From Capricornis sumatraensis (taxonomy: Eukaryota > Chordata > Mammalia > Artiodactyla > Bovidae), in assembly GCF_032405125.1 (NCBI RefSeq), contig NC_091083.1, forward strand, positions 71,209,501 to 71,273,500: a stretch of DNA of 64,000 nt, written 5' to 3'. The translations under genes were made by a program, and so were the position numbers. This document shows positions 31,373-42,892 of the stretch, piece by piece. Each line of letters begins with the position of its first letter. The first letter of the stretch is position 1. The notes beneath the pieces are model-generated. The model made no database searches. It saw only the letters and a list, made by a program, of their open reading frames with translations, and was not told where the DNA came from.

Positions 31373-31439
31373 TGGGAAATCCTGAATCCCCTACTTTTGA
31401 GACAAGAGACAGAAGATTGAGACTTCTGACTGTCAACCC

Positions 31440-31880
31440 CCAGGTAAATGCCTTAATATGCCCCAGGTTCACCCTTCCTGCAGCCTCAGGGGACACTGGA
31501 CCAACCTTTGCCGTGAACCTTGCCAGTTTCTCTTTGCACCAACGTATAATGTCAAATGAGCGGCCCCCGCCAAGGCGCCTGCTGGTTGGTGCCAGGCACT
31601 CCTGATGACTTCAGCTAATTTCTGAGTCTGGAAACATTGTTGACAATGTGATTTCTGAAATGTGAAAGGCGTTATCTCGTTGTGCCATCTGCGGCATGTC
31701 TGTCTGAGTTGGGGCTTCCGCTGCCACTCTGCCCCCTCGCAGCAACTCTCACTGCTCCGTCATCATCTCCCACAGCTAATTGCTCCAAACTGACAGGGAG
31801 TCTTTTTTCCTTTAGAGATACAGAGAAATAGAACTTTCTTGCTAGCATTTCCAAGTCAAGCATGACTTTTGGAATTGTAA
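31440..31880. other. Repeat-poor stretch, candidate conserved non-coding DNA, SOX-like inverted motif
   Basis: No repeats recognised. It contains the inverted repeat ACATTGT-tg-ACAATGT at 31634-31649; ACAAT is the SOX HMG core. CpG-containing words ('gcggcccccgccaaggcgcc' at 31561) survive, which is unusual for neutral DNA here. No exon-like frame. Confidence 0.3.
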
Positions 31881-32555
31881 TTTGATCTTTTGGTTGGGAA
31901 GAGGTTTGGGGAAGGGCCTGGTTTCAGCACTGAGTCAGGAACAACTCCCAAGAAAGAAGGAACCTTAAGAAGTGGTGACTGGGGGTGGAAGACTCTCCTG
32001 TGATTCTAAGTTGCAGGGAGCTGGTCATTAAGTGGAATGAGCTGTCTGGGAAGGTAGTGAGTTCTCTGTCACTAGAAGTATGCAAATGGAGATGATATTT
32101 CTTTATTTGCTTGGAAAGCCTTCAGTGGATTCAAGCTGTGTGGCTTTGAAGACAGAGCTGTAGAAGGGAGCATCTCTTTCCCTCTCTGCCTTTCCTCTCC
32201 CTCTCCACTTGTTCATTGTACTCAGCCACCATTTTGTGAGGAAGTCCAACCAGCCCATGCAGAGAGATAACTTGGGAAGCCAACATTGCCCATCAAACAT
32301 GCGAGTGAATGGACCTTCAGATGGTTTCAGACCCTAGTTTTTTGGTCTTTCAGCTGAGGCTTCAGATATCATAGAGCAAAGACAAAGTGTTCTCATAGTG
32401 CCCCTCAAGAATTCCTGGTTCATGGAAGCTGTCAGAGCTAATGAATTATTATAGTTGTTTTATGCCCCTAAATTTTGTGGTTAGTTGTTAGATAATCACA
32501 GTAATTATCTCCATACCTACATCATGCTTCCTTCTAATATGCCACTAGAGCTTCT
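31881..32555. other. No recognised gene; one old repeat piece near 32010-32100
   Basis: 'gggaaggtagtgagttctct' and 'gtcactagaagtatgcaaat' echo 24460-24500. Otherwise nothing identified. Confidence 0.35.
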
Positions 32556-32557
32556 GA

Positions 32558-32558
32558 G

Positions 32559-32594
<36 letters not shown>

Positions 32595-32595
32595 A
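32558..32595. repeat. (TA)n(TG)n microsatellite
   Basis: An AT run passes into about a dozen GT units directly before a CHR SINE. Likely length-polymorphic. Confidence 0.93.
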
Positions 32596-32596
32596 T

Positions 32597-32761
32597 TTGA
32601 TCTTTAGTTGTGGTATCTGGGGTCTTTTAGTCTTGGCAAGCATGTGAACACTTAGTTGTGGCTTGTGGGCATGTGGGATCTAGTTCCCTGACTGGGGATC
32701 GATCCCGGGTCTCTTGCATTGGGAGCATGGAGTCTTAGCTACAGGACCACCAGGGAAGTCT
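32597..32761 (-). repeat. CHR-type SINE, antisense
   Basis: 'tgatctttagttgtggtatc' to 'gctacaggaccaccagggaa'. The microsatellite occupies the A-tail position. Confidence 0.9.
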
Positions 32762-32869
32762 CTGATATTTTTCTTCATAGCATTCTTCAAGAGTTTGAAA
32801 TTGCATATTTACACATTCAATTAATTTCTGTCTGATCTTCCAGACTGGAAAATTTATTAGTGCAAACAG

Positions 32870-33600
32870 TATGCCCATTTTGCCTACCAACACTTTGCCA
32901 GAGCCTGGCATAGAACGTGTTTAATAAATGTGTTATATGAATGAACTAATGTATTTATTACCTTCCCCCTTTAATAGCTGCAGACACTTCAAGCTCTGCG
33001 AGTGAAAGCTCAAGGCATCATCCTACCCCCTGACTTGATCTTGGCAAAGGCACTATTGCTTCTTCAGGTACTCAGGTCATGAACTTGGAAACCACCTTAG
33101 TCATTTCCCATCCTGCTTCTCATAAAGGACTCCAGGTGTGTCCATTCTACCTTAATGCTCACTACTTTTTCATTCCACCCCCATTACCCTACCTTGGTTC
33201 AGTCTCATCATTTCTTCCCTGCATCACGTCAATAGACACCTGACCCGTTCGCTTCTCTCCAACACATCATCTAAACTGGCAGGTGGACCTTTTCAAAATA
33301 CATATCTGAGCCTTTCATTTTTTGGCTGAAAATTGTTCACTGGCTCCACACTGTCTTTATAATAAAGTCCAAAGTCCTTGGTGGTCACCCCAAACCATTT
33401 GTGGAGACAGGCAAGATAGAAAGTAAACACAACAATGCTCCTTGCAGGGTCCTACAGTTCATCAGTGCTCTTCCCGGGGATTACCCCACATCTTTCATCT
33501 CTTACTACTTGCCACCTCCTCTTTCCTCCCTGACCCAGTCCCAGATGTGTGCTCCAAACACATCAAGCTCTTTGGGTTCATCCTAAATCATCTATATTCA
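32870..33600 (+). repeat. L2 LINE fragments
   Basis: 'ccagagcctggcatagaacg' with 'tgtttaataaatgtgttata' (32895-32940) is one L2-type end. A second piece at 33110-33600 has 'aaaattgttcactggctcca', 'ataataaagtccaaagtcct' and 'tggtggtcaccccaaaccat', an L2 ORF2-derived phrase. No open frame. Confidence 0.6.
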
Positions 33601-33829
33601 TTTACATGCCAGAGATATAAATCCAACTTGAGCTAACTTAGGTCATAAGAAGAGTTCAGTGGCTCAAGGGATCTAAGGAATTATTTCAGGGAGGGCAGGG
33701 ACAAGAGTTTCCAGACAACTAGACCAAGGAGTCAAGTAATTACTTCCATCTATTCCAGCATGTCAGTGTCATCCTTTCTCATCACAAAGGGGCTTCTTCT
33801 ATGCTCTCTTTACCATCCTAATCTTAATG

Positions 33830-34262
33830 GCATGAAACAACAACAATCATTTATTACCATCTCTCATGGTCCTAAGGGTTAACTTGGAGCAGCTGGTTGG
33901 TTCCTGTCCAGGTTCTTTCATGTGGTTGCAGTTCAGTTGACATTGAAGTCATCTTCCTTACTCATGTATCTGAATCCTGGGCTGGGGCTGGGATGGCTGG
34001 GACTCTGAACACATTTCTTTCTATCACTCTCTGGTCTCTTCATGTGCCGTCTCTAGAATAGCACCCTATAAGCCAGAGTTCTTATATGACAGCTCAGAGC
34101 TCCAAAGGCTGGTGTCCCAAAAGAGACTGATAGAAGATTCATGGTCTTTTCTAATAGAATCTTGGAAGCTGCTTCTGCCACAGTCTGTGCGTCAAATTAG
34201 TCAAAAAGACTTCTCCAGGTTCAAGGGGCAGGACTACAGATTCATCTCTTCATAAGAGAAAC
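33830..34262 (-). repeat. Ancient LTR-like repeat, unassigned
   Basis: 'caatcatttattaccatctc', 'tggtcctaagggttaacttg', 'ctgcttctgccacagtctgt' and 'gttcaaggggcaggactaca' form a known old antisense LTR layout. A shorter relative is at 38690-38900. Confidence 0.45.
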
Positions 34263-34272
34263 ACCATGTTTG

Positions 34273-34646
34273 GGACTTCCCTGGTGGTCCAGTGGCTAAG
34301 ACTCTGTTCTCCCAAGGTAGGGGGCCTGGGTTCAATCCCTGGTCAGCTAACTAGATGCCACAACCTGACACAGACAAATAAATAGATAAAAATAAATAAA
34401 TAAAAAAAAGAATTCACCTGCCAATGCAGGGAACGTGGGTTCGATCCCTGATCCAGGAACTAAGGATCCGCACGCCATGGAGCATCTTAGCCCACGCACC
34501 ACGACTACTAAAGTGCACGCATCCTTGAGCCTGAGTTCTGCAACAAGAGAAGCCATCACAACAAGAAGCATGTGCTCTGTGGCTGGAGAGAGCCCGCACG
34601 TTGCAACGAAGAGCCAGCACGGCCAAAAAGAGAGAGAGAGAAAGAT
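34273..34646 (+). repeat. Composite of two CHR-type SINEs, sense, with 8-bp duplication
   Basis: A first SINE ('gacttccctggtggtccagt', A-rich tail with AAAT repeats to 34410) runs straight into a long-form CHR lacking its head ('cacctgccaatgcagggaac' on). CATGTTTG flanks the pair at 34265-34272 and 34647-34654, so the pair may have inserted together. Confidence 0.87.
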
Positions 34647-34929
34647 CATGTTTGAAATCACCGTATTTTGCTGCTGGAAACCTGATCTGCGACAATTCTT
34701 TGGTTTGTCATCTTACAGTTTCAGCCACCCTTTGGCCCCAAGTTAAAATCCCTGAGAGTGGGGTTAGAGGTTCCAGGGCCCATTGTATGTCTGGCAACCC
34801 AAGCCCAGCGAACCTGGACTAGGGGAACGATTGTCCTAGAAACACACGGCAGCCCTAGTGTACATGCGCGTGGCAGGTCTCAGAATGGGAGTGGTGCCAG
34901 GCAGGAAGTCCCTTGAGTGTTCGTGGCTC

Positions 34930-35700
34930 CAAGAGCAGTATGTAGTGCCTTCTACCCGGAACGCCTTTTCATGCTCCTTTCTATCCTGATCAGTCTTCTT
35001 TGTCTTTCATCTCTTGTCTCAGGAAGCACTTCCTCCAGGAGGTCTTCTCTTCCTTGAAACTCCCAAGGCTGGGTTAGGTCTTTCCTTCTCTTATTCCCCA
35101 AGACGTCTATGCTTACCTTTTAAAGCTTTTTCTCTTAGTCTATTTATTTATTATTTTTTATTTCTTTCTTTGACAGAGCTGAGTCTGTTGCTGTGCACGG
35201 GCTTCTCATTGCGGTGGCTCCTCTGGTTGTGGAGCACAGGCTGTAGGTACAGGCGGTCTACAGTGCTTGCAGCACGCAGGCTCAGTAGTTGTGGCACATG
35301 GGCTTAGTTGCTCTGCAGCATGTGGGATCTTCCCGGACCAGGGATCGAACCTGTTTCCCCTGCGATGGCAAGTGAATTCTCATCCCCAGTACCACCAGGG
35401 AAGTCCTCTATGCTTACCTTGATTAGGTAAGCCCTCGATTAGGACTAATTACACTAACTCATAATTTCTTTCTTCTTGTTTACCTGCTAAGACCAATATA
35501 TCCAATCTTTTTTAATTGATGTGCAGTTGATATACAATATTACTTTCTTTGAAAAGAAAATCTGTCCCTCCTACAAAGCTGTGAGCTTTAAGGCAAAGCT
35601 TGTATTCCTAGTGCCTAGTTCAGAATCTGGCACTTAGTGTGTGTGTGTGCTTAGTTGCTCTTAGTAGGTGCTTGATAGTTGCATGTGGAATGAATGAATT
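34930..35700 (+). repeat. L2 LINE, split by a CHR SINE
   Basis: 'ctacccggaacgccttttca', 'caggaagcacttcctccagg', 'aggtcttctcttccttgaaa', then after the SINE 'aagcttgtattcctagtgcc' and 'tcagaatctggcacttagtg', ending 'tggaatgaatgaa'. This is the full L2 3' phrase order. Confidence 0.8.
35120..35406 (-). repeat. CHR-type SINE, antisense, with 14-bp duplication
   Basis: TCTATGCTTACCTT at 35106-35119 and 35407-35420 flanks a CHR SINE inserted in L2. Body: 'gggcttctcattgcggtggc' to 'ccagtaccaccagggaagtc'. Confidence 0.94.
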
Positions 35701-36178
35701 TGCTAGAGCTCAGAGGAGGCTGCCCTCACAGTGAACTGCTGTGTCCCCTGGTGTGAGCAGATGGCTCAGCTGCTGTGCGCTGGGGCAGAGAGAGGCCAGC
35801 TCCCCGCACCGCTGCCCAGGGGTGGAGCATCTGCTAGCTGCTGTGGGAGTCCTAAGCTGGCCTGCAGATGGAGGGGGCTGAAAGCCCCCAAGTCCACAAG
35901 CTCCACAGTCCTTGTGAGTCTCACTGCTACTGAGGGGCCACAGGAGGCCATGAAAACATCTGGGAGAGGAGATAGTTCTGGAGGAAAGCATCCGTGCCAG
36001 ATGCTGAGCTTCACACAGATGGAAGAACCAGTCCTGGGATGGGATTTCTGACATCTGCTTGTGTGAAGACCTGAGGTCAGAGGGCCTCTGAGATGGCACT
36101 GAAAGTTGGCTTGATTGTTTGAATTAAGCCAGCCAAACCAGAGGCTATGGGCCAGGCAGACAAAAGACCAGTCAGAGT
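35701..36178. other. No recognised repeat
   Basis: GC-rich; open frames exist on both strands (129, 106 and 147 residues) but overlap each other. No coding family is recognisable, so I do not call a gene. Confidence 0.35.
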
Positions 36179-36179
36179 A

Positions 36180-36410
36180 GCCATGTACTGAGTCCTTACC
36201 ATGCGCCAAGTACTACACTGAGCACTACACTGGAAGGTGAATTCCTTTAACCCCTGTGAGGCAGGAACTCCTATTAATTTAAAAGAGGGCAAAGTTCAGA
36301 GAAAAGAAGTACCTTGTCTGAAGCTTCATGGCTCATAAAAACCAGAGCTGGGATTTGAACCCCTGCGTCTGACCTTAAGGGCTCAGCTCATCTACAGTAT
36401 TCCGAGTAGA
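36180..36410 (-). repeat. MIR SINE, antisense
   Basis: 'gagtccttaccatgcgccaa', 'taacccctgtgaggcaggaa', 'gaaaagaagtaccttgtctg' and 'accagagctgggatttgaac' follow antisense MIR throughout. Confidence 0.88.
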
Positions 36411-36689
36411 AGCCCCCCACCTCCCCCACAGTGGGGCTGGTGGGATGTGACTGCTCCAGATATAAGTTTTAGGAGAATGCTGGTTAAGGCTTTAAGTTCT
36501 TTGTTTTTATGGGTGGGGGTGCTGGTGCTTGGTAGACTTTGATCATGAACTCCATACAGAATGGTGACCTTAATAAGCTTTGTGTGATCCTCTAGACTCG
36601 GTGATGCCTTCATGTAATTTAATCAGCTTCAACATTTGACTGAGACCTCCTAAGAGAACCTGAGCCAGAATTGGCAAGCTTACTTGCTT

Positions 36690-36812
36690 GCTTACTCCTG
36701 AATGCCTGGCGCGCAGAAACTGTGTGAGATAATACAGGTGTACTATGTTAAGTTACTGAGTTTTGGGACTGATTTGTTATGCAGCAATAGATGACAAGTA
36801 CAGATTTTGGTA
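36690..36812 (+). repeat. Ancient repeat 3' end, unassigned
   Basis: 'gttaagttactgagttttgg' and 'ttgttatgcagcaatagatg' match the end of the element at 7620-8360. Confidence 0.45.
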
Positions 36813-36939
36813 CCTGGGAATACATGCTGCTATAACCCATCTATGGGAGTGGCTTTGGAAACTGTTGGTGGCAGAAAATGGAAGGGCTTTGAGGAAAGTG
36901 TTAGTGAAAAACTAATGTGCCTTGAATTAACAAACTATT

Positions 36940-37057
36940 TCTTTTTTTCCTTGAGTACCATGTGGTTTATAAGAATTTAGTTCCCCAACCAGGGATTGAA
37001 CCCTGGCCCTGGCAGTGAAAGTGCCACATCCTAACCATTGTACCATCAGGGAATTCC
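36940..37057 (-). repeat. Short CHR/ART2A-type SINE, antisense
   Basis: 'agaatttagttccccaacca', 'gggattgaaccctggccctg' and 'ttgtaccatcagggaattcc'. Confidence 0.85.
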
Positions 37058-37424
37058 TTTGAACAGATGGTTAACAGAAGTCTGATGGATTCGGAGGAGG
37101 ATGCTGATAAGGGCTTCCATGAAACCCAGGAAATGTTACTTGAAATTGAAAGAAAGGGGATCCTTGTTACGTAGTGACATAGGGAGTTTAGCAATGTTGT
37201 TGCCTACAGAAATGTGAGAAGTAGGAATCATACCTGCTGAATTGAGTGTTGAAGAATGTCCAGTGTTGAAGGAGCCACCTGGTCTCTTGTTCCTTTTAGT
37301 AAAATGTGAGAAGAGAGAGATAAGCTAAAGAAAGGACTATAAAATAAGAAGGAACCAGACTATACAGTTTCGAAAGTTTTCAGGGTCTTTGGGTGGCAAA
37401 TGATGCTAAAAGTAAGGAATGGGC
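37058..37424. other. No recognised feature
   Basis: Nothing assigned. Confidence 0.3.
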
Positions 37425-37636
37425 TGTGCTGTGCTAAGTCGCTCACTTGTGTCTGACTCTTTGCGACCCCATGGACTGTAGCCCGCCAGGCTCCTCTGTC
37501 CATGGGGATTCTCCAGGCAAGAATACTGGAGTGGGTTGCCATATGCTCCTCCAGGGGATCTTTCCAACTCAGGGATTGAACTGATATCTCCCACATTGCA
37601 GGTGGATTCTTTACTGTCTGAGCCACCAGGGAAGAA
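37425..37636 (-). repeat. Bov-tA SINE, antisense
   Basis: 'gtgctaagtcgctcacttgt' to 'gtctgagccaccagggaag'. TAAGGAAT is found just outside both ends. Confidence 0.93.
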
Positions 37637-37774
37637 AATTAAGGAATAGACAAATATAAAATTTGAGGCACTTCTAGGAAAGCATGGTCTAAAGGTGATG
37701 TCCATATGATGGCCGTAAAATCTTTTGCAAAGACTTCAGGAAATCCTGAAGTGGTACTTAAGAGAAATAGTAAG

Positions 37775-38055
37775 TACAGCAAAGTGAATCAGCTATACAT
37801 ATATCCCCTCTTTTTTGGATTTCCTTCCTGTTTAGGTCACCACGGAGCACTGCGTAGAGTTCCCTGGGCTGTACAGCAGGTTCTCATTAGTTACCTGTTT
37901 TATACATAGTTTCAATACTATATATATGTCAGTCCCGATCTCCGATTCATCCCATCCCTTCTTCCCCTTAGATATCCATAGGTTTGTTCTCCACATCTGT
38001 GTCTCTCCATTTCTGCTTTGTAAATAACATCATCGATCTTATATATATATATCTT
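37775..38055 (-). repeat. L1 3' UTR, antisense
   Basis: 'gcaaagtgaatcagctatac', 'gagttccctgggctgtacag' and 'ttgttctccacatctgtgtc' are ruminant antisense L1 phrases. Confidence 0.82.
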
Positions 38056-38124
38056 TTAATACTTGAAAACATTTCATATGCCATTTGTAAGAGTTTGAGG
38101 AAGGGTGGGTTATTCTCTGACCTG

Positions 38125-38335
38125 GACAGCAGTCCATTAGTACTTTATTATTTCCTTTAATCCTCATAATAACCTTGTGAAGGTCCTCTCATTGTCTTCA
38201 CTTTTTAAGTGAGGACACTGAGGCTCGAATAGATGAAGTGACCTGCCAATGCCACTCACTCAGTAAGCTGTAGTAGACCCAGGATCCAAATCCAGGCAAT
38301 TCCAGAGTGCATACTTTAGCCCCTACCATATTCTA
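38125..38335 (-). repeat. MIR SINE, antisense
   Basis: 'tttaatcctcataataacct', 'aagtgaggacactgaggctc' and 'atgaagtgacctgccaatgc' follow antisense MIR. Confidence 0.85.
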
Positions 38336-39938
38336 TAGGACTTCTCAGAGCCTTTAATAGGCTAATGGGCATGTGAGTCTCCAAGAGTGGTTGTGCAGAA
38401 TTTCACTTTATTCCAGTTAAAACTCTCTCATGACTATGACTCCAAGGACATACTTTGGGAAATGCTTTTGCAGGAACTGAGCCGGGTAAAAACTGAGAAG
38501 TCATTAAAGTGGGCTGAAGTCATTAAAGAAGTCATTAATAGTCAGATTTTGATAGATAACAAACAGTACCTCAGTGTCAGTCCCTTTCACAACACAAATT
38601 CACTACTCTCTTACGTTGCTTACTCTAATCATTAATAAGATTGGAATTCAGGTTGAAAGAGTCAAAGACTCATTCAAATCTAGGACATAGTATTCTCATG
38701 ACAGAAGGGAAGATTAAGAGATCAGGTAGAAACTTGGAATGCCTCTTAACTTCTACATGGACCTAGCATACGTCACATCTGTTCACTTGCTGCTGGCCAA
38801 AGCATGTCACATGGTCAAGCCCAAAGTCAATGGGATTTCATGTCCTCTTAACAGGTCATGAAGGAATAAATAATTCCAACAACATGGAAAATGGAGCCAT
38901 TGAGCACCCTTGGGCAGGCATCTTCAGCAGCAGGAGGGAGGGAAGATGGAAGTTGAACTGAAGGCTTTAGGGAAAGGATGGGAGATATGAGAGGGGCAGA
39001 AAACAGAAGGCATGTAGGCTGATAGTTTTTATGGTTTCATATGGCCTCCTGGGTCCTTAACAGTCCGCCTAGCCTAGGACATGATGCTGGAAGCCCCAAG
39101 AGGAATATAGGGGTACCTGAATATCTTCTTTGATATCAGCCCTCAGTGTTAGAAATGTGTTGCTGGCTTGCTCATTTCCATATGCTTTACACATTCAGAG
39201 AGCCCTCTGCACAAACTCTTTTGAATCTATTTATACATTGTCATTTACCTCCCTCCCCCTTTTCGATTACTCCCTAATCAGCAGCTGATGATGCCCACCC
39301 TATAACCTGAATGTGATGTCATCTTTGCTATTGTTCAAGAAATAGCACTTAACAGTTGTTAAATAGAGGAGTTCATTTTTAGAACACTGCCTGTTTATCT
39401 TCTCCTTCTTTACAAAGGTGATTAAGATTTATTTTTTCTTGGATGAGAACAGGCTTCATTGATTTCTGCCCCGAAGAGAGATAGGAGGACAGTCACATTA
39501 GCCAGAGAGGAGGTTAACCCGTTTCTTCCAGTCACTGAGGAAGTCTGCACGAATGCCTCCTGCATTACGGTTGAGTGGGCAGACAGAGTCAGAATTGTCT
39601 TGCTTTGTACAGAAGTAGTAAACCCTGAAATCAGAGAGTGGGATCTCTCTGGGCTCAGTAGGGAGGCTATTTTGAGGATTCTATATTGTGGGAAGCTTCC
39701 TCCTGGATAACTACCAGGGGTGAGTGTAACTTGCCCCAGACTAGCTCTAATTGCTATCTTCCATTTTCCCATGCTGGGGTCTGTACTTCCTTTCTTTCCT
39801 GCAGCTTCTACACCTCCTTGTATTCAAACTCCCGGATTTGAATCTGGATTTGAATACCTGGATTTGAGTATCTCTTGGATACAGAGTTCTACATTTTAAG
39901 CTATTTATTATAGATCCGACTTCTGGGTATCAAAATCT
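38336..39938. other. Longest low-repeat stretch of the window
   Basis: Apart from an old LTR-like piece at about 38690-38900 no repeat is recognised. 39230-39420 holds AT/TG-rich words such as 'cctaatcagcagctgatgat' and 'gatgtcatctttgctattgt'. Two complementary frames of 116 and 83 residues (39422-39772) overlap on opposite strands; neither shows a known family. Confidence 0.35.
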
Positions 39939-39939
39939 G

Positions 39940-40445
39940 TATTAGTTTCCCATTATTGCTGTTAACAAATGGCCACACATTTAGTTGCTGAAAACAATAC
40001 AGACTTATTACCTTATAATTCTAAAAGGCAGAGTCTGAAATGGGTCTTACAGGGCCAAAAGAAAAGTGTTGACAAGGTGGGATTCTTTCTAGAAGCTCTA
40101 AAAGAGAATCCATTTCTGGGCTTTTCCACCTTCTTGGAACTTTCCACATTCCTTGACTCATAGCCCCCTTCCCTCTTCAAAATCAGCAATGAATGGCTGG
40201 TCTGCATTTCTAATGGTGTCATCTCTTTGGTGCTGACCTTTCAGCCTTTTCCCCATTTAAGGACCCTTGTGTTTACATTGAGCCCATTTGGATAATCCGG
40301 AATAATCTCTTTATCTTGAGGTTAGCTGATGAGCAACCCTTGACACGTACCCTTAACGCATTCACAGGTCCTGAGGATCAGGACATGGGCATTTCTGGGG
40401 GGTAAATGGGAATTATTCTTGCTACCATAACCCTTAAATCTTTTG
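39940..40445 (-). repeat. MaLR/MLT1-like LTR, antisense, old
   Basis: 'gttaacaaatggccacacat', 'tagttgctgaaaacaataca' and 'gacttattaccttataattc' match the antisense MaLR layout. The end near 40370-40430 ('ggtcctgaggatcaggacat') fits its start. Strongly decayed. Confidence 0.55.
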
Positions 40446-40489
40446 CTCTCGTAAAATATGCCAGTGGAGATAATACTATTTTACTTGCA

Positions 40490-40645
40490 TTGGTGAGGGT
40501 GTCTTCTTTACTCAACCAACTGATTCAAAGGCTAATTGTTTTTTTGAGACACCGTCACAGACACACCCAGAAAAATGTTTTACCAACTATCTGCGCACCT
40601 CTTAGCCCAGTCAAGTTGACAATATAAAATTAACAATCACTTGGT
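40490..40645. repeat. Ancient repeat 3' end, same family as 20622-21030
   Basis: 'actcaaccaactgattcaaa' and 'gcccagtcaagttgacaata' parallel the end of the repeat at 20622-21030. Confidence 0.45.
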
Positions 40646-41423
40646 CACAGCTAAAGTTGAGAGGAGTCAGCAGGGGGCAGAGCATGTAGAGCCTCAGAAA
40701 ACATGGTAAGAATATTGGCCTTTATTGTGAGATCCATAAGATGTCCTTGGTCCCTATCTCGCCATCCTTTTCAGGGAGAATGAAATATTTGTATATTTCC
40801 AACTTTGGATACAGTAAAATTTCCAGCACATTTATTAAATGAATAAGTGGATGAAGGAATACGTGTGTTCCATGCATGGTTAGCACTTGCATATAAATAT
40901 ACATATACTTACATATCCATGTGACCTTTGGTTTCCACCTTGCCATGCAGCGTTTATTAACATGGAAGAATAACTGGAGTTTGACAGAAGCCAAGTTATA
41001 CTGCAAGCAAAGCAGTTAGAGCACGCTTTACCTTCTGGAAACATGCCATGCTGGCTTCGTGAAGGACAGGGCAGTTCCTAGAGAAGCATTTAGCTGTTAA
41101 AAGAACCTGGCATTAGATTTAAATTGACTGATGAAATGGCACCTGATTTGCTTACAGCCAGAGGGTCCTGGGTAACTTTTGGAAAGGCCCAAATTTCTTA
41201 TTGTGCAGGGAGAGCTTGAAGACTGTTATTAGGCAAATCAATGGATTAAGAAATAGTTTTTGGGAGTTCTACGCCCAGAAGCATGAAATGGTCTTCAATT
41301 CTATAGCTTCCCCATAGCATGCTTGTGATAAATGGTAACCGTGGTCAGGAAGACTATAGAGTAACATGAAAAATGCTTACTATCAAATCCCAAGTGGAAT
41401 GTAAAGCAGTATATGGAAGGGTG
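40646..41423. other. No recognised gene or repeat
   Basis: Nothing assigned; no exon-like frame. Confidence 0.3.
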
Positions 41424-41431
41424 TAAATGAT

Positions 41432-41750
41432 TTTTTGTTCTGGCTGCGCTGGATCTTTGCTGCTGTGCACAGGCTTTGTCCAGTTGCGGCGAGGGGGGCT
41501 ACTCTTCCTTGCAAGCATGGGCTTCTCATTGTGTTTCCTTCTCCTGCTGAGGAGCATGGGTTCTAGAGCACGCAGGCTTCCGTACTTGCAGAGCACGGGC
41601 TCAGTAGTTGTGACACGTGGGCTCAGTAGTTTCAGCGCACAGGCTTAGTTGTCCCTCGGCATGAGGGATCTTCCTGGGCCAGGGATCAAACCCCTCTCCC
41701 CTGTGCTGGCAGGTGGATTCTTTAACCACTGGACCACCAGGGAAGTCCTA
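41432..41750 (-). repeat. CHR-type SINE, antisense, long form
   Basis: 'gttctggctgcgctggatct' to 'actggaccaccagggaagtc'. TAAATGAT is repeated at 41424-41431 and 41751-41758. Confidence 0.93.
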
Positions 41751-41874
41751 TAAATGATATTTTTAATGTTTATGCAGAAATTTGCTAAGGAACAATATGG
41801 ATGGTGGTTATGGTAAGATAGTGGGACTATAGTTAATGTGTTTGATAATAAAAATAGAAGCAGCTTAACTTTGG

Positions 41875-42083
41875 CTTCCCTGGTGGCTCAGAGGTTAAAG
41901 TGTCTGCCTCCAGTGTGGGATACCGGGTTCGATCCCTGGTTTGGGAAGACCCCCTGGAGAAGGAAGTGGCAACCCACTCCAGTACTCTTGCCTGGAGAAT
42001 CCCATGGACGGAAGAGCCTGGTAGGCTAGAGTCCACAGGGTTGCAAAGAGTCGGACACGACTAAGTGACTTCACTTTCACTTT
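41875..42083 (+). repeat. Bov-tA SINE, near consensus
   Basis: 'ggcttccctggtggctcaga' to 'gactaagtgacttcactttc'. Confidence 0.95.
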
Positions 42084-42245
42084 ATTGAGCATTTAATATG
42101 CCTGGCATTGTATTCAGCATTTTGTGTGGATCATCTTATTTATACCTCATAATAACGCTATGAGGTAGGTGCTCAGTGGAGGAATGAGCCTGAAGAAACT
42201 GTCTGAGAGAGGTTCCCTGGTTTCTTGAAAGCTATGCAGGTGATA
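42084..42245 (-). repeat. MIR fragment, antisense
   Basis: 'attgagcatttaatatgcct', 'atacctcataataacgctat' and 'gaggtaggtgctcagtggag'. Confidence 0.7.
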
Positions 42246-42370
42246 TATTAGTTAGTATAGGGTAAGGTATGCTGTGGTAGCTCTGTCCCCTCAGTGTTCT
42301 TATGTCCAGTCATGCAGACCAGAGAGAGAGAGTGGAGAAGTCCCACTTGTGACTTAAGAATAGCCTCGAT

Positions 42371-42520
42371 GGGACTTCCCTGGTGGTCCAGTGGTTAAGA
42401 CTCCAATGCAGAGGACCTGGGTTCCATCCCTGGTTGGAGAACTAAATCCTGCAGGCCACAAATAAAGATCTCACAAGCTGCAATGTAGATCTGGAGCAGC
42501 CAAATTAAAAAAAAAAAAAA
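42371..42520 (+). repeat. CHR-type SINE, sense
   Basis: 'gacttccctggtggtccagt' to a 15-base A tract at about 42507-42521. Confidence 0.92.
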
Positions 42521-42892
42521 ACAACACGCCAGAAACAGCTTTGGGCAGGAAGTGACATTTCAGCTCATATTTTCATTGGTAATAACTCTGTAACTTGGTG
42601 CTATCCTAAACACGAGGGAGTCTGGGAAATGTAGTCTTTCTGTGTTCAGAGAGAGAGGAAATAGTGTGATGGATACAAAGCACTGCTTCTGGGAAGTGTT
42701 CCTAGGGAGTGGCTGAGCTTGAACTCAAACCAAGGATTCTGATTCTCAGGGATTCTGAGACCTGGAAGGTGTGTAAAATTTCAAGGCAATGGAGTAGTTG
42801 CTCCACAGCAGCTGGGTGTCAAATGAGTAAGCATAGACTTTCTTACTAAGAAGAAAGCAGGCTCATTAGCAAAACAAGATCATTTAAATAGT

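Noticed and set aside
35710..36209. Three overlapping frames of 106-147 residues on both strands
   Set aside because: They contradict each other, sit in GC-rich DNA with few stops, partly overlap a MIR, and show no known domain.
39422..39772. Two opposing frames of 116 and 83 residues in a low-repeat region
   Set aside because: They overlap on opposite strands, and neither shows a domain, signal peptide or exon boundary pattern.
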